Source of the DNA: Pseudonocardia sp. HH130630-07
Lineage (GTDB): Bacteria > Actinomycetota > Actinomycetes > Mycobacteriales > Pseudonocardiaceae
Assembly (NCBI RefSeq): GCF_001698125.1
Contig: NZ_CP013854.1
Coordinates: 2,418,001 to 2,482,000 of the forward strand
Direction of reading: 5' to 3'
DNA length: 64,000 nt
This document shows positions 49,111-57,661 of this stretch, in pieces (the stretch's first letter is position 1; the number at the start of each line of letters is the position of its first letter). The notes under the pieces were generated by a model. That model was given only the letters and a program-made list of their open reading frames with translations. It did not search any database and had not been told where the DNA came from. Position numbers and translations under genes: made by a program.

Positions 49111-49359
49111 ATGACTGCCTGGTTGAGCGTCCTCGTTCCGCTTCTCGTGATGTTCTTCGCGCTCGGCATGGAGCGTGTGGAGTCCCGCCTGCGGGAGTCC
49201 ACGGTGCGCCAGGACGAGCTCGACGAGATGCTCGAGCAGCCCCGACCGGACGAGGTGCGTGCCCTGTTCCGCTCCGGCAGCAGCCGGGCACTGGAGCTGT
49301 TCCGGTTGCGGAACCGGCGGCGCAGGACCACCCGGCGTAGTCAGGTTCCGTCGGCCTGA
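49111..49359 (+). CDS. Small membrane protein, Rv3675-like
   Basis: 82 aa, ATG 49111 after GGAGAGGATCGGAGG. One N-terminal helix (3-20), then a charged coiled region (ERVESRLRESTVRQDELDEMLEQ) and an Arg-rich end. Between nth and crp, exactly the place of Rv3675 in M. tuberculosis. Function unknown. Confidence 0.8.
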   Translation: MTAWLSVLVPLLVMFFALGMERVESRLRESTVRQDELDEMLEQPRPDEVRALFRSGSSRALELFRLRNRRRRTTRRSQVPSA

Positions 49360-49413
49360 CCCGGTTGACGCGATCGAATCGGGGCTCCACGAGAGCGTCC
49401 GAAGAACGAAACA

Positions 49414-49442
49414 GGCCCGATCGGACGAGCGCCGATCGGGCC
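49414..49442. terminator. Perfect 11-bp hairpin upstream of crp
   Basis: GGCCCGATCGG (49414-49424) and CCGATCGGGCC (49432-49442), 7-nt loop, 55 nt after the small membrane protein stop. Most likely the terminator insulating crp; no T-tract follows. Confidence 0.6.
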
Positions 49443-49472
49443 AGTGGTGCGCACGTGTGTGGCGAAGGCCTC

Positions 49473-49478
49473 TACACT
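49473..49478 (+). promoter_or_regulatory. -10 element TACACT of crp
   Basis: Good -10 hexamer, predicting a 5' leader of about 45 nt that contains the GAGGAG ribosome-binding site of crp. No clear -35. Confidence 0.45.
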
Positions 49479-49530
49479 GGCGCGCCGACGACCCGCCGTG
49501 ACGATCACGGCCGGTGAACGAGGAGTTGCA

Positions 49531-50205
49531 GTGGACGAGGTTCTGATCCGGGCCGGGATCTTCCAGGGTGTGGAGCCCCAGGCCGCCGAGGCGCTGGCCG
49601 AGGCGCTGGAGACGGTCGAGTTCTCCCGTGGGCAGGTCATCTTCTCCGAGGGCGAGCCCGGTGACCGCCTCTACATCGTGGCCGGTGGCAAGGTAAAGCT
49701 GGGCCGCAAGTCGCCGGACGGCCGGGAGAACCTGCTGATGGTGGCCGGCCCCTCCGACATGTTCGGTGAGCTGTCCATCTTCGACCCGGGCCCGCGCACG
49801 TCGTCGGCCACCGCGGTGACCGAGGTGCGCACCTACACGATGGACCGCAGCGCGCTGCGGGAGTGGATCGGCAAGCGCCCGGAGATCGCCGAGCAGTTGC
49901 TGCGGGTGCTGGCCCGCCGGCTGCGCCGCACCAACAACATGCTCGCGGACCTGATCTTCACCGACGTCCCCGGCCGGGTCGCGAAGTCGCTGCTCCAGCT
50001 GGCCCGCCAGTTCGGGTCCCAGGAGTCGGGTCTGCTGCGGGTCACGCACGATCTGACCCAGGAGGAGATCGCCCAGCTCGTCGGCGCCTCGCGGGAGACC
50101 GTGAACAAGGCGCTCGCCGACTTCGCGCACCGCGGCTGGCTGCGGCTCGAGGGCAAGAGCGTGCTGATCCTGGAGCCGGAGCGGCTGGCCCGCCGGGCCC
50201 GCTGA
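49531..50205 (+). CDS. crp: cAMP receptor protein, global transcription regulator
   Basis: 224 aa, GTG 49531 after GAACGAGGAG; the same length as M. tuberculosis Crp (Rv3676), with near-identical stretches. The cNMP-binding domain includes [11 protein letters not shown] and the phosphate-binding [19 protein letters not shown] dimer helix is followed by the helix-turn-helix [29 protein letters not shown]. Binds TGTGA-N6-TCACA-type sites; cAMP dependence in this group is weaker than in E. coli. Confidence 0.96.
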   Translation: MDEVLIRAGIFQGVEPQAAEALAEALETVEFSRGQVIFSEGEPGDRLYIVAGGKVKLGRKSPDGRENLLMVAGPSDMFGELSIFDPGPRTSSATAVTEVRTYTMDRSALREWIGKRPEIAEQLLRVLARRLRRTNNMLADLIFTDVPGRVAKSLLQLARQFGSQESGLLRVTHDLTQEEIAQLVGASRETVNKALADFAHRGWLRLEGKSVLILEPERLARRAR

Positions 50206-50267
50206 CCGCGTCCCGCTCCTCGGGAATCCGGGTCGTACTGCCGTACCAGACCGTGTGACCCTGGGGC

Positions 50268-51521
50268 GTGGCCGCTTCCCTCTCCGACTACCGGGCCGCG
50301 CTGGGCACCCCCGGCGCGGCGGCTCCGGTCCTCGCCTCGGCGATCGGGCGGTTCCCGATCGCGATGCACAGCCTCGCGACCCTGCTCTACGTCCGCGAGG
50401 CGGAGGGTTCCTACGCACTGGCCGGTGCGGTCTCGGCGGCGCTGCTGGTCGGGACGGCGGCCGGCACGGTCTTGCAGGGCCGGATGCTGGACCGGCTCGG
50501 CCCGACCCGTCCGATGCTGGTGCTGGCCGCGGTCTACGCGGTCGCCGTCGCCGGGCTCATCGGGTGTGTCGAGGCCGCCGTACCGCCGGTGCTGACGGCC
50601 GGGGTCGCGGTGCTCACCGGCCTCGCCACGCCGGCCATCGAGGGCTCCTCGCGGGCCCTGTGGTCCGACCTGGTCCCGGCCGGTCCCCGCCGGGAGGCCG
50701 CGTACACCTACGAGGCGATCAGCCTCGAGACGTTCTTCATCCTGGGGCCCGCACTGGCTGCCGTGCTGGTCGTCGCCACGCCGTGGCCGGGGACGGCACT
50801 GGTCGTCGCGGCGTCGGCCGAGCTGCTGGGCACGACGTGGTTCGTCCTGACCCGGGCGGCGCGCCGGCGCTCGGCCCGGATCCGCGCCGAGCGCGCCGCC
50901 GGTGTGCCGACCGGCGAGTCCGGGCTCCTCGGGGTGTTCCGCCGCCTGGGGCTGCGCACCGTCGCCCTCGCCGCGTTCGGGTTCGGCCTGGTGGCCGGCA
51001 CCGCCGAGGTCGGGGTGTTCGCGGCGGCGGAGTTCGCCGGTGCCCCGGCGGCCGGCGGGATCCTGCTGTCGCTGTGGTCGGTGATGTCGGTCGCCGCCGG
51101 CGTCGTGTACGGGCTCCGGCCGTGGCCGCGCCCGCTGCACCTGCGGCTGCCGGTGCTGCTCGGCGGGTTCGGCCTGCTGGTCGCCGCCACCGGTCTGGTC
51201 GCCCCGCTCGGGTCGCTGCTGCTGCTCGGCGTGGTGATGATGGCGGCCGGCGCGTTCATCACCCCGCAGGTGACCGCGCACTCGCTGGGGGTGGAGTTGA
51301 CCGCCCCGCCGGAGGCGGCCACCGAGGCGTTCAACTGGACGGTCATGGCGGCCATCGTCGGGGTCTCGGCGGGCCAGGCGGTGTCCGGTAGCGTGATCGA
51401 GCTCGTCGGCCCGGCCGGATTCGCCGCGGGCGGGTTCCTCGGCGTGCTGGTCGCCGTCCTGCTGTGGCTGCGCCGGGGCACGGTCGCGGCGGTCGCTCCG
51501 CCGGTCGCGAGCCTCGCCTGA
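50268..51521 (+). CDS. Major facilitator superfamily transporter
   Basis: 417 aa, GTG 50268. Twelve helices, with RMLDRLGPTRPML after helix 2. A YEAISLETFFILGPALA helix and a long basic central loop (RRRSARIRAERAAG) resemble actinobacterial drug/sugar-efflux-type MFS. Not part of the mycobacterial order at this locus, so an insertion relative to it. Convergent with the metallo-beta-lactamase gene. Confidence 0.82.
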   Translation: MAASLSDYRAALGTPGAAAPVLASAIGRFPIAMHSLATLLYVREAEGSYALAGAVSAALLVGTAAGTVLQGRMLDRLGPTRPMLVLAAVYAVAVAGLIGCVEAAVPPVLTAGVAVLTGLATPAIEGSSRALWSDLVPAGPRREAAYTYEAISLETFFILGPALAAVLVVATPWPGTALVVAASAELLGTTWFVLTRAARRRSARIRAERAAGVPTGESGLLGVFRRLGLRTVALAAFGFGLVAGTAEVGVFAAAEFAGAPAAGGILLSLWSVMSVAAGVVYGLRPWPRPLHLRLPVLLGGFGLLVAATGLVAPLGSLLLLGVVMMAAGAFITPQVTAHSLGVELTAPPEAATEAFNWTVMAAIVGVSAGQAVSGSVIELVGPAGFAAGGFLGVLVAVLLWLRRGTVAAVAPPVASLA

Positions 51522-51531
51522 CCGGTGCCGG

Positions 51532-52320
51532 TCAGGCCCGCAGGTACTCGAGCTGGGCGGTGACCGACTGCTCGGCCGCGTCCCACAACGAGGTGTCGAC
51601 GTCGGCGTACACGACCTCGACGACGTCGCGCGCGGTCGCCTCCGGGCCGAGTTGTTCCAGCGCCGCCCGGACCTGGTCCAGCCGCTGCTCGCGGTGGGCG
51701 AGATAGGCGTTGGCGACCTGCACGGCGTCCGGCAGCTCCGGCCCGTGCCCGGGGAGCACCGGGACACCCGCCGGGAGCTCCGCGATCCGGCGCAGCGACT
51801 CCAGGTAGGGCCCGAGCGCACCGTCCGGACGGGCGATGACGGTCGTCCCGCGGCCCAGGACGGTGTCCCCGGACAGCAGCGCCGGCCCACCGGATCCGGG
51901 CCCGTCGAGCAGCAACGAGACCGAGTCCGCGGTGTGCCCCGGCGTGGCCAGGACGGTCAGCTCGACCCCCGCGCCGGCGATCACCACGCCGTCGGTCAGC
52001 GGTTCGGTGCCCGCGGCCAGGTCCGGGTCCGCGGCGTACACCGGGGCGCCGGTGAGCTCGACGAACCGCCGGGCGCCGCCGGAGTGGTCGTGGTGGCGGT
52101 GGGTGAGGACGACCGCGGCCACCGGCGCGCCGTCGGCCAGCCGCTCCAGGTGCGTGCCGTCGTCCTCACCGGGGTCGACGACGATGCGTTCCCCGGAGTC
52201 CGGCACCCCGACGACCCAGGTGTTCGTGCCGTCCAGCGTCATCGGGCCGGGGTTGTCCTGCAGCAGCACCGCCGCCAGCGGGTGCACGGCGCGCAGGCTG
52301 CCGTAGAGCGGGTGGCTCAC
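51532..52320 (-). CDS. Metallo-beta-lactamase-fold hydrolase, Rv3677c-like
   Basis: 262 aa, GTG 52320 overlapping the Nudix stop. Metal motif THRHHDHSGG, His in ATPGHTADS, Asp in LLSGDTVLG, His in LPGHGPEL. The C-terminal helical part (HREQRLDQVRAALEQLG) matches the LACTB2-like subfamily, some of which are RNases. Counterpart of Rv3677c. Confidence 0.88.
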   Translation of the reverse strand: MSHPLYGSLRAVHPLAAVLLQDNPGPMTLDGTNTWVVGVPDSGERIVVDPGEDDGTHLERLADGAPVAAVVLTHRHHDHSGGARRFVELTGAPVYAADPDLAAGTEPLTDGVVIAGAGVELTVLATPGHTADSVSLLLDGPGSGGPALLSGDTVLGRGTTVIARPDGALGPYLESLRRIAELPAGVPVLPGHGPELPDAVQVANAYLAHREQRLDQVRAALEQLGPEATARDVVEVVYADVDTSLWDAAEQSVTAQLEYLRA

Positions 52321-53120
52321 GTCGGGGTCTCCTCGTATCGCCAGTCCGGGTCGCCGGGGAGGGTGATCGTCACGACCTTGCCCTCCCGCCGCACCTCGGG
52401 GGTGATCGGTTCGATGTCGCGCTCCCCGGCCGCCGCGACGACGGCACCGACACCGTCGTAGCGGGCCAGGCCCTGCAGGGTGTGCAGGGTGGGCGGCATG
52501 AGGGCCACGGCGCCGTCGCGGTACCCGGCGAGCGCGTCGGCCGGGGTCCACCAGCGGGCCTCGACGGCCTCGGTGGTGGCGTCGTCGGCGTGCTGGCCGT
52601 CGGGCAGGCGGGCGAGCAGGAAGGCGGTGTCGTAGCGGCGCGGGTTGCGTGGCGGGGTGATCCAGCGGGCCCACGGCTGCAGCAGGTCGGCACGCAGTTC
52701 GAGATCGTGCTCGGCGAGCAGGCCGGGCAGCGTCGCACGCCGTCCGGTGAGGTCGTCGCGCCAGCGTCCGGAGTCGGTGATCGGGCCCGGTTCGGTGCCG
52801 GGCGCGGCGGCCAGCAGCACCCCGCACTCCTCGAACGTCTCCCGCACCGCGGCCGTGACCAGCGCGGCCGCCGCGTCCGCCGGGACACCGAGTGCCGCGC
52901 CGAAACGCTCGGGGGCGGGCCCGCGCCAGCGCGACGGGTCCGGGACGTCGTCGGCCGCGACGCCACCGCCCGGGAAGACGGTCATGCCGCCCGCGAACGC
53001 CATCCCGGTGACCCGGCGCTGCAGGAAGACCTCCAGGCCCGTGCCCGGGGCGTCCCGGACGAGCACGACCGTCGCGGCGGGTCTCGGCTCGACCGGGGGT
53101 TCCGGAGCTGCGGTGCTCAT
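52317..53120 (-). CDS. Nudix hydrolase, NUDT19-like
   Basis: 267 aa, ATG 53120. The family opening AATVVLVRD...GLEVFLQRR, then FPGGGVAADD and Nudix core AVRETFEECGVLL with a long insertion between them, as in NUDT19/RP2p-type proteins. Probable nucleoside-diphosphate or CoA-ester hydrolase. Coupled to the metallo-hydrolase gene by GTGA. Confidence 0.85.
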   Translation of the reverse strand: MSTAAPEPPVEPRPAATVVLVRDAPGTGLEVFLQRRVTGMAFAGGMTVFPGGGVAADDVPDPSRWRGPAPERFGAALGVPADAAAALVTAAVRETFEECGVLLAAAPGTEPGPITDSGRWRDDLTGRRATLPGLLAEHDLELRADLLQPWARWITPPRNPRRYDTAFLLARLPDGQHADDATTEAVEARWWTPADALAGYRDGAVALMPPTLHTLQGLARYDGVGAVVAAAGERDIEPITPEVRREGKVVTITLPGDPDWRYEETPT

Positions 53121-53128
53121 GGCCGCCG

Positions 53129-53134
53129 ACCCTA
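53129..53134 (-). promoter_or_regulatory. -10 element TAGGGT of the Nudix/metallo-hydrolase operon
   Basis: Eight nucleotides before ATG 53120. Confidence 0.4.
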
Positions 53135-53172
53135 GAACACGACGGCCCGGGACAGACGGTGACAATGCCCGC

Positions 53173-54046
53173 ATGCGCATCGGACTCGTCGGCGCGGGCC
53201 CCTGGGCGCGCACCGTGCACGCACCCGCGATCGCGGGCCATCCGCGCTGGTCGGCGGCCGGGGTGTGGGCCCGCCGCCCGGAGGCCGCGGCGCCCGGTGC
53301 ACCCGTCGTTCGATGCTCTCCTGACGGCCAGTGACGCGGTGGCGTTCGCCGTGCCGCCGCGGGTGCAGGGCGAGCTGGTTCCGGTGGCGGCCGCGGCGGG
53401 CCGCCATCTCGTGCTGGAGAAGCCGCTGGCCGCGGACCTGGCGGCCGCCGAGCGCGCCGCCGCCGCGATCGAGGAGGCCGGGGTGTGCTCGGCGACCGTG
53501 CTGACGCTGCGGTTCGACCCCACGATCCGTGCCTGGCTCCGGGCGGTGCCGGAGGGCCCGCACGGCCCGGGGACGGTCGGGACGGCCCGCTGGCTGTCCG
53601 GTGCCCTGCTGGGCGGCCCGTTCGCGACGTCCGGCTGGCGGGCCGAGCACGGTGCCCTGCTGGACATCGGTCCGCACGTGATCGACCTGCTGGACGCCGC
53701 GCTCGGGCCGGTCACCGGTGTCGAGCAGGCCCGCCGCGACGAGCCGGACCTGTGGCGGGTCGGGTTGCTGCACTCCGGCGGGGCCCGCAGCTCGCTGGTG
53801 CTGTCGCTGCGGACCCCGGTCGACCCGACCGACTTCGAGCTGGCGATCACCGGCGGGCTCGGCCCGGACGGGCGCGGCCGGACGGTGCTCGACAGCCGTC
53901 CCGCCGACGCCGTCGCCTGCTACTCCCGGCTCCTCGACGACCTGGCGGACGCGATCGGCACCGGGAACACCCGGCTCCCCGTGGGCGCGGCCCGGGCGCT
54001 GCACCTGCAACGCATCGTCGAGGAGATCACCCGCGCCGCCGGCTGA
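53173..54046 (+). pseudogene. Frameshifted Gfo/Idh/MocA-family oxidoreductase
   Basis: The cofactor-binding N-terminus (MRIGLVGAGPWARTVHAPAI, then WARRPEAAA) begins at ATG 53173 in one frame. From about 53297 the family continues in another frame (VHPSFDALLTASDAVAFAVPP, then LEKPLA and DIGPHVIDLLDAALG) to the stop at 54046. The first frame stops at 53334. At the junction about a dozen residues usually present between the second strand and HPSFDALL also seem missing, so a small deletion is likely rather than a simple one-base error. Neither piece alone should work. A sequencing error in GC-rich DNA remains possible. Confidence 0.75.
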
Positions 54047-56305
54047 TCAGTTCTGGTCGGGGCGGGTCGTCCCGTTGCGCGGGGTGGGCTCGCCGCCGTT
54101 CTCCCGGACCGCCAGCTCCTCGTGCAGGCGCTGCAGCAGGTCCTGCTCGGCCGGGGTCAGCCGGTCGGCGAGCGCTCCGTCGGACGGGGCCCCGTCCGAC
54201 GGCGGGCCGGGCTGCGGCGCCGGACGGCCGGTGCCCGCGGGGTGGCCGTCCGGAGCCGCCTCCGGGATCGTGCCGTTCGTCGCCGAGCCGTTGACCGGGG
54301 CGTCCGCGGTCCCCGGCTCCTCCGGCCCGGTGACCTGGCCCTCCTCGGTGACGAGCAGGTGCCGCGGCCGTCGCGGCACCTCCACCACGGACGACGGCGG
54401 GACGTCCGGCGCGGCCACGATCGGGACCCCGGGGGCGGGGGTCGGGGCGTCGATCTCGGCTCCGGCCGTCGACGGCCGGGCGACGGGCTCCGGTGCCGGG
54501 CCCGCCGTCTCCCCGATCCACGCTCCGGAGGCCCAGTCGTCCAGCCAGGCCTGCTCGTCGGCGGCGGGGACCGCGGGCGGTCCGGCGGTCGGCCGTCCCG
54601 GTGGCGCCGGGTCGTTCTCCGCCACGTCCGGAGCGGGGTGGCCGATCTCCTCGGTCGCACCGGGTCCCCGGGGCTGCGGGGACTCGCCGTCGGACTCGAA
54701 CCAGTCGCCCGCCGTGGACTCGCGCAGCGCCCGGATCGGCGGGGAGGGGCGGGGTGCCGGATGCAGCGGTTCCCCGGCGTCGGCCGGGTCCGGGTGCAGG
54801 CGGTGGGACGCCGGTGGCTCCGGCGGGGCGGCGTCGAAGGTGCCCGCTCCCGGGGCGGGACCGGCTCCGGTGCTGGACGGGAGGTCGCCGGTGGGCGGGG
54901 CACCGGGCGGCAGGGCGCCGGTCGCGGCCGGGCGGTACGGCTGCTCCCCCGGGTCCGGGCGTCCGGCCGACGGGTCCGGGCGCGCCGTGGGATCCGGCCG
55001 TGCTGCCGGGTCCGGTCGCTCCGGTGCGGCGCTCGGACCCGGTCGCCCGTTGCGGGGCCTCGGCGCGGGGCCCGGTGCTCCGGAGTCCCGACCGGCGCCG
55101 GCGAGCCGCCGAGCGCGCCGCTCGGGGCGCTCGATCGGGACCGTCGGGTCGATCGCTCCGAGCGGTGCGGCGACGGACGAGATGCTGGGTGACGCCTGCT
55201 CGTGGTCCTCGCCCTCCGGGAGCGGCCCGTGCTGCGCGGGGACGGTCCCGGCCGGTGTCGCCGGGACGGCCGGTCCGGCGGCCCCGGGCCGTTCCTCCGG
55301 GCGCGGCGCCGGTGCGTCGATCGGTACGGCCGGTTCCGGGCCGGTGGGCCCGACCGCGGTCGGCGGGTCGGTGACCTCGGACGATGCGGCCGCGACGATC
55401 GGCTCGGCCGGGTCCGCCGCCGGCCGTGGGGCGGGCCGGGGCGCGACCGGGCTCGACGGGGCAGCCGGGACGACGGGCTCCGGATCGGCCGGTGCCGCGG
55501 ACGGGCCCGCCGGGGGCGGTTCCGCGGTCGGCTCGGCGAGGGTGGCGGGGGTGTCCGGTACCTCGGCGGGTGGAGCGAACACGGGTGCCGCCCGGCTCTG
55601 CACCGCCGGTGTCACGACCGGTTCCGGCGCGGATGCCGGCTGGACCGGCTGGACCGGCGGCGCGGGGGTCTCGGCGGGGGTGAGCGCGTCCGGGAGTGGC
55701 GGGTCGATCGGTTCGGGTGCGGTCCCGGGAGCGGGCGGCCCGGCCGGGAGCCGCACCGCCGCCGCACGGGCCGCACGGTGGTAGGGCGTGTCCGGATCGC
55801 CGTCCCCACCGACCTCGACCGAGGCGACCAGCCCGGCCCGGGCGAGCGCGGACTGCGCCTGCAGCGTCAGCACCTCGGCCGACCCGTCACCACCGGTACG
55901 GGCGAGCAGCACCGGGTGCGGCAGCGGGCCGGGTGCGGAACCGGCGGGCGTGACCCGGTGGGCGAGCAGCCAGCCGTCGTCCGGGGCCGGGAGGCCGGCC
56001 AGGGCCCCGGCGATGCCGTCGGCGTCCCCGCTCCCGGTGAAGCGGTGCGGGCACGCGTCCTCCGGCGTGCCGGCCGGCAGGAGCCGGTCCGGGTCCGGCT
56101 GCAGCCGGCGTGCGGTGGCCTCCGTGACCAGCGCCCGGCGCACCGCGACGGGCAGCACCACCCGGCCGGCGACCAGCTCGGCGACCAGCAGCTCCAGCGC
56201 GTACCCCTCCTCGCCGACGGCGACGAGCTCCCGGCCCGAGCCGAGCAGGTCGTCGTCCACCCGGCCGGCCAGCTCGAGCAGGAGCCGGTACGTGGGGTCG
56301 GACAT
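54047..56305 (-). CDS. Unknown protein: N-terminal conserved domain plus about 500-residue disordered Pro/Ala-rich region
   Basis: 752 aa, ATG 56305. Residues 1-190 form a structured domain (LLLELAGRVDDDLL; HPVLLARTGGDGSAEVLTLQAQSALARAG; VEVGGDGDPDTPYHRAA) that is paralogous to the protein encoded just upstream. About 195-700 is Pro/Ala/Gly/Glu-rich with short repeats (DPTARPDP-like), including islands EQAWLDDWASGAWIG and RRPRHLLVTEEGQ. The end LTPAEQDLLQRLHEELAVREN is a likely conserved amphipathic helix. No known family recognised. It may act as a tethered cytoplasmic scaffold. Confidence 0.65.
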   Translation of the reverse strand: MSDPTYRLLLELAGRVDDDLLGSGRELVAVGEEGYALELLVAELVAGRVVLPVAVRRALVTEATARRLQPDPDRLLPAGTPEDACPHRFTGSGDADGIAGALAGLPAPDDGWLLAHRVTPAGSAPGPLPHPVLLARTGGDGSAEVLTLQAQSALARAGLVASVEVGGDGDPDTPYHRAARAAAVRLPAGPPAPGTAPEPIDPPLPDALTPAETPAPPVQPVQPASAPEPVVTPAVQSRAAPVFAPPAEVPDTPATLAEPTAEPPPAGPSAAPADPEPVVPAAPSSPVAPRPAPRPAADPAEPIVAAASSEVTDPPTAVGPTGPEPAVPIDAPAPRPEERPGAAGPAVPATPAGTVPAQHGPLPEGEDHEQASPSISSVAAPLGAIDPTVPIERPERRARRLAGAGRDSGAPGPAPRPRNGRPGPSAAPERPDPAARPDPTARPDPSAGRPDPGEQPYRPAATGALPPGAPPTGDLPSSTGAGPAPGAGTFDAAPPEPPASHRLHPDPADAGEPLHPAPRPSPPIRALRESTAGDWFESDGESPQPRGPGATEEIGHPAPDVAENDPAPPGRPTAGPPAVPAADEQAWLDDWASGAWIGETAGPAPEPVARPSTAGAEIDAPTPAPGVPIVAAPDVPPSSVVEVPRRPRHLLVTEEGQVTGPEEPGTADAPVNGSATNGTIPEAAPDGHPAGTGRPAPQPGPPSDGAPSDGALADRLTPAEQDLLQRLHEELAVRENGGEPTPRNGTTRPDQN

Positions 56306-56323
56306 GGGGCCTCCTTCGTGGGC

Positions 56324-56893
56324 TCAGCTGCCGGTGGGTACCGGCGGCCGGCTCCACAGCGGGGCGGCGCTCTCGTACGCCGCCTCGTGGTACGGACCCG
56401 GCGCCCGGTCGCCGGTCCAGATCTCCACCCGGGGGACGTGCTCGCCGTGCACCCGCAGCAGCCGCTGCAGGGCCGCGGTGAGCAGGTGCGGGCGGTCGTG
56501 GGCACGGACCAGGAGGACCCGGGCCCCGTCGTCACGGACGGCGACCCGCAGCTCGTCCGCCTCGTCCCGGACGACCGACGTGGCCGACCACGCGGCCAGG
56601 TCCGGCTCCCCCGGTCCGAACGACGGCGGCGCCGGTACCTCGCACGACGGCACCGCCCCGACCAGCCGCCGGGACGCGGAGCCGGCCGGGACGACCTCGG
56701 CGAGCAGCGCGCGCTCCTCGTCGGTCACACCGGTCCGGTGCCGCAGCAGGGCCCGCGGGAGGAGTGCGCCGACGGACTCGTCGGCGCCTCCGGCCACCCA
56801 GTCGCGCAGCCGCCAGAGCAGCTCGTCGGGCAGCCGCCCGGCGAGCCGCAGGAGCAGGTCGTGCGCGGCGGGGGTTCCGGTCTGAGATCCCAT
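56324..56893 (-). CDS. Unknown protein, short paralogue of the 54047-56305 N-terminal domain
   Basis: 189 aa, ATG 56893. It shares with its neighbour an opening helix (DLLLRLAGRLPDELL), a strand-helix unit (ARVLLVRAHDRPHLLTAALQRLLRVHGE) and a closing VEIWTGDRAPGPYHEAAYESA. This matches VEVGGDGDPDTPYHRAARAAA in the larger protein. The genes are 18 nt apart and probably co-transcribed. Function unknown. Confidence 0.7.
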   Translation of the reverse strand: MGSQTGTPAAHDLLLRLAGRLPDELLWRLRDWVAGGADESVGALLPRALLRHRTGVTDEERALLAEVVPAGSASRRLVGAVPSCEVPAPPSFGPGEPDLAAWSATSVVRDEADELRVAVRDDGARVLLVRAHDRPHLLTAALQRLLRVHGEHVPRVEIWTGDRAPGPYHEAAYESAAPLWSRPPVPTGS

Positions 56894-56903
56894 GGGTCGT
56901 CCG

Positions 56904-57359
56904 CTAGCCGACCTCGACGACCAGCTCGACCTCGACCGGCACGTCGAGCGGCAGGACCGCGACGCCGACGGCCGAGCGCGCGTGCGCCCCCGCCTCGCCG
57001 AAGACCTCGCCGAGCAGGTCCGACGCGCCGTTGACGACGCCGGGCTGCCCGCTGAACGACGGGTCGGACGCGACGAACCCGACGACCTTCACGACGCCGG
57101 TCACGGCGTCCAGGCCGACCAGGCCGTCGACGGCGGCGAGCGCGTTCAGTGTGCAGATCCGGGCCAGGTCGTAGGCCTGCTCGGCCGACACGGCCGCGCC
57201 GACCTTGCCGGTCGCGGCCACGGCACCGTCCACGAACGGGACCTGGCCCGCGGTGAACACCAGGTTCCCGCTGCGCCGGGCCGGGATGTAGGCGCCGGCG
57301 GGCGCGGCGACCGCGGGCAGGGTCAGGCCCAGCTCGCGCAGGCGGGCCAGCGCGCTCAC
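56904..57359 (-). CDS. RidA/YjgF-family protein, Rv3678c-like
   Basis: 151 aa, GTG 57359 overlapping the stop of the DUF4177 gene. GAYIPARRSGNLVFTAGQVPFVDG and a C-terminal ARSAVGVAVLPLDVPVEVELVVEV are the RidA fold pattern of the YjgF subgroup found beside ArsA-like genes. The catalytic Arg of canonical RidA (in RxxxxV near the end) is replaced by AR/SAVGV context, so deaminase activity is uncertain. Confidence 0.85.
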   Translation of the reverse strand: MSALARLRELGLTLPAVAAPAGAYIPARRSGNLVFTAGQVPFVDGAVAATGKVGAAVSAEQAYDLARICTLNALAAVDGLVGLDAVTGVVKVVGFVASDPSFSGQPGVVNGASDLLGEVFGEAGAHARSAVGVAVLPLDVPVEVELVVEVG

Positions 57360-57526
57360 TGCTGCACCGGCCGCTTGAAGAACGCGACGAGCTGCTCGGC
57401 GTTGGCGCCGGCGGTGACCGTGACCAGTTCCCAGCCGTCCTGGCCGAAGTTGTCCAGGATCGCCTTGGTGTTGTGGATCAGCAGCGGGGCGGTCAGGTAT
57501 TCCCACTTCAGGGCCGGGGAGCTCAT
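57356..57526 (-). CDS. DUF4177 small protein, Rv3678A-like
   Basis: 56 aa, ATG 57526 to TGA 57356. Reads WEYLTAPLLIHNTKAILDNFGQDGWELVTV and ends VAFFKRPVQQ, the DUF4177 pattern of a strand-helix-strand with GWELV. A TAGAGT -10 lies 6 nt upstream. The TGA overlaps the GTG start of the RidA gene. Function unknown; conserved at this site in mycobacteria as well. Confidence 0.9.
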   Translation of the reverse strand: MSSPALKWEYLTAPLLIHNTKAILDNFGQDGWELVTVTAGANAEQLVAFFKRPVQQ

Positions 57527-57532
57527 GGCCGG

Positions 57533-57538
57533 ACTCTA
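57533..57538 (-). promoter_or_regulatory. -10 element TAGAGT of the DUF4177-RidA operon
   Basis: Six nucleotides before ATG 57526; leaderless geometry. Confidence 0.5.
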
Positions 57539-57648
57539 ACCCGGCGAACCGGTCGCCGGGCTGCCCCGGACGGCGGATGGACATCCCGCTGCGACGGACG
57601 TCCGTGTGGGGCGCGCCTCGCCGACGGGCCGCGCCGGGGTCCACTCCG

Positions 57649-57654
57649 TACGCT
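57649..57654 (+). promoter_or_regulatory. -10 element TACGCT of the ArsA-like operon
   Basis: Seven nucleotides before GTG 57662; leaderless geometry, supporting that start. Confidence 0.5.
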
Positions 57655-57661
57655 TGACCGC

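Noticed and set aside
49497..49509. CGTGACGATCACG palindrome in the crp leader as an autoregulatory CRP site
   Set aside because: Half-sites GTGA/TCAC are 3 nt apart, whereas CRP sites of this family need 6 nt; it also lies downstream of the proposed transcription start.
54122..57034. Long plus-strand frames (350-690 codons) opposite the Pro/Ala-rich protein
   Set aside because: Antisense of repetitive Pro/Ala/Gly codons yields Gly/Ser/Arg-rich frames without motifs; codon-position GC favours the minus-strand gene.
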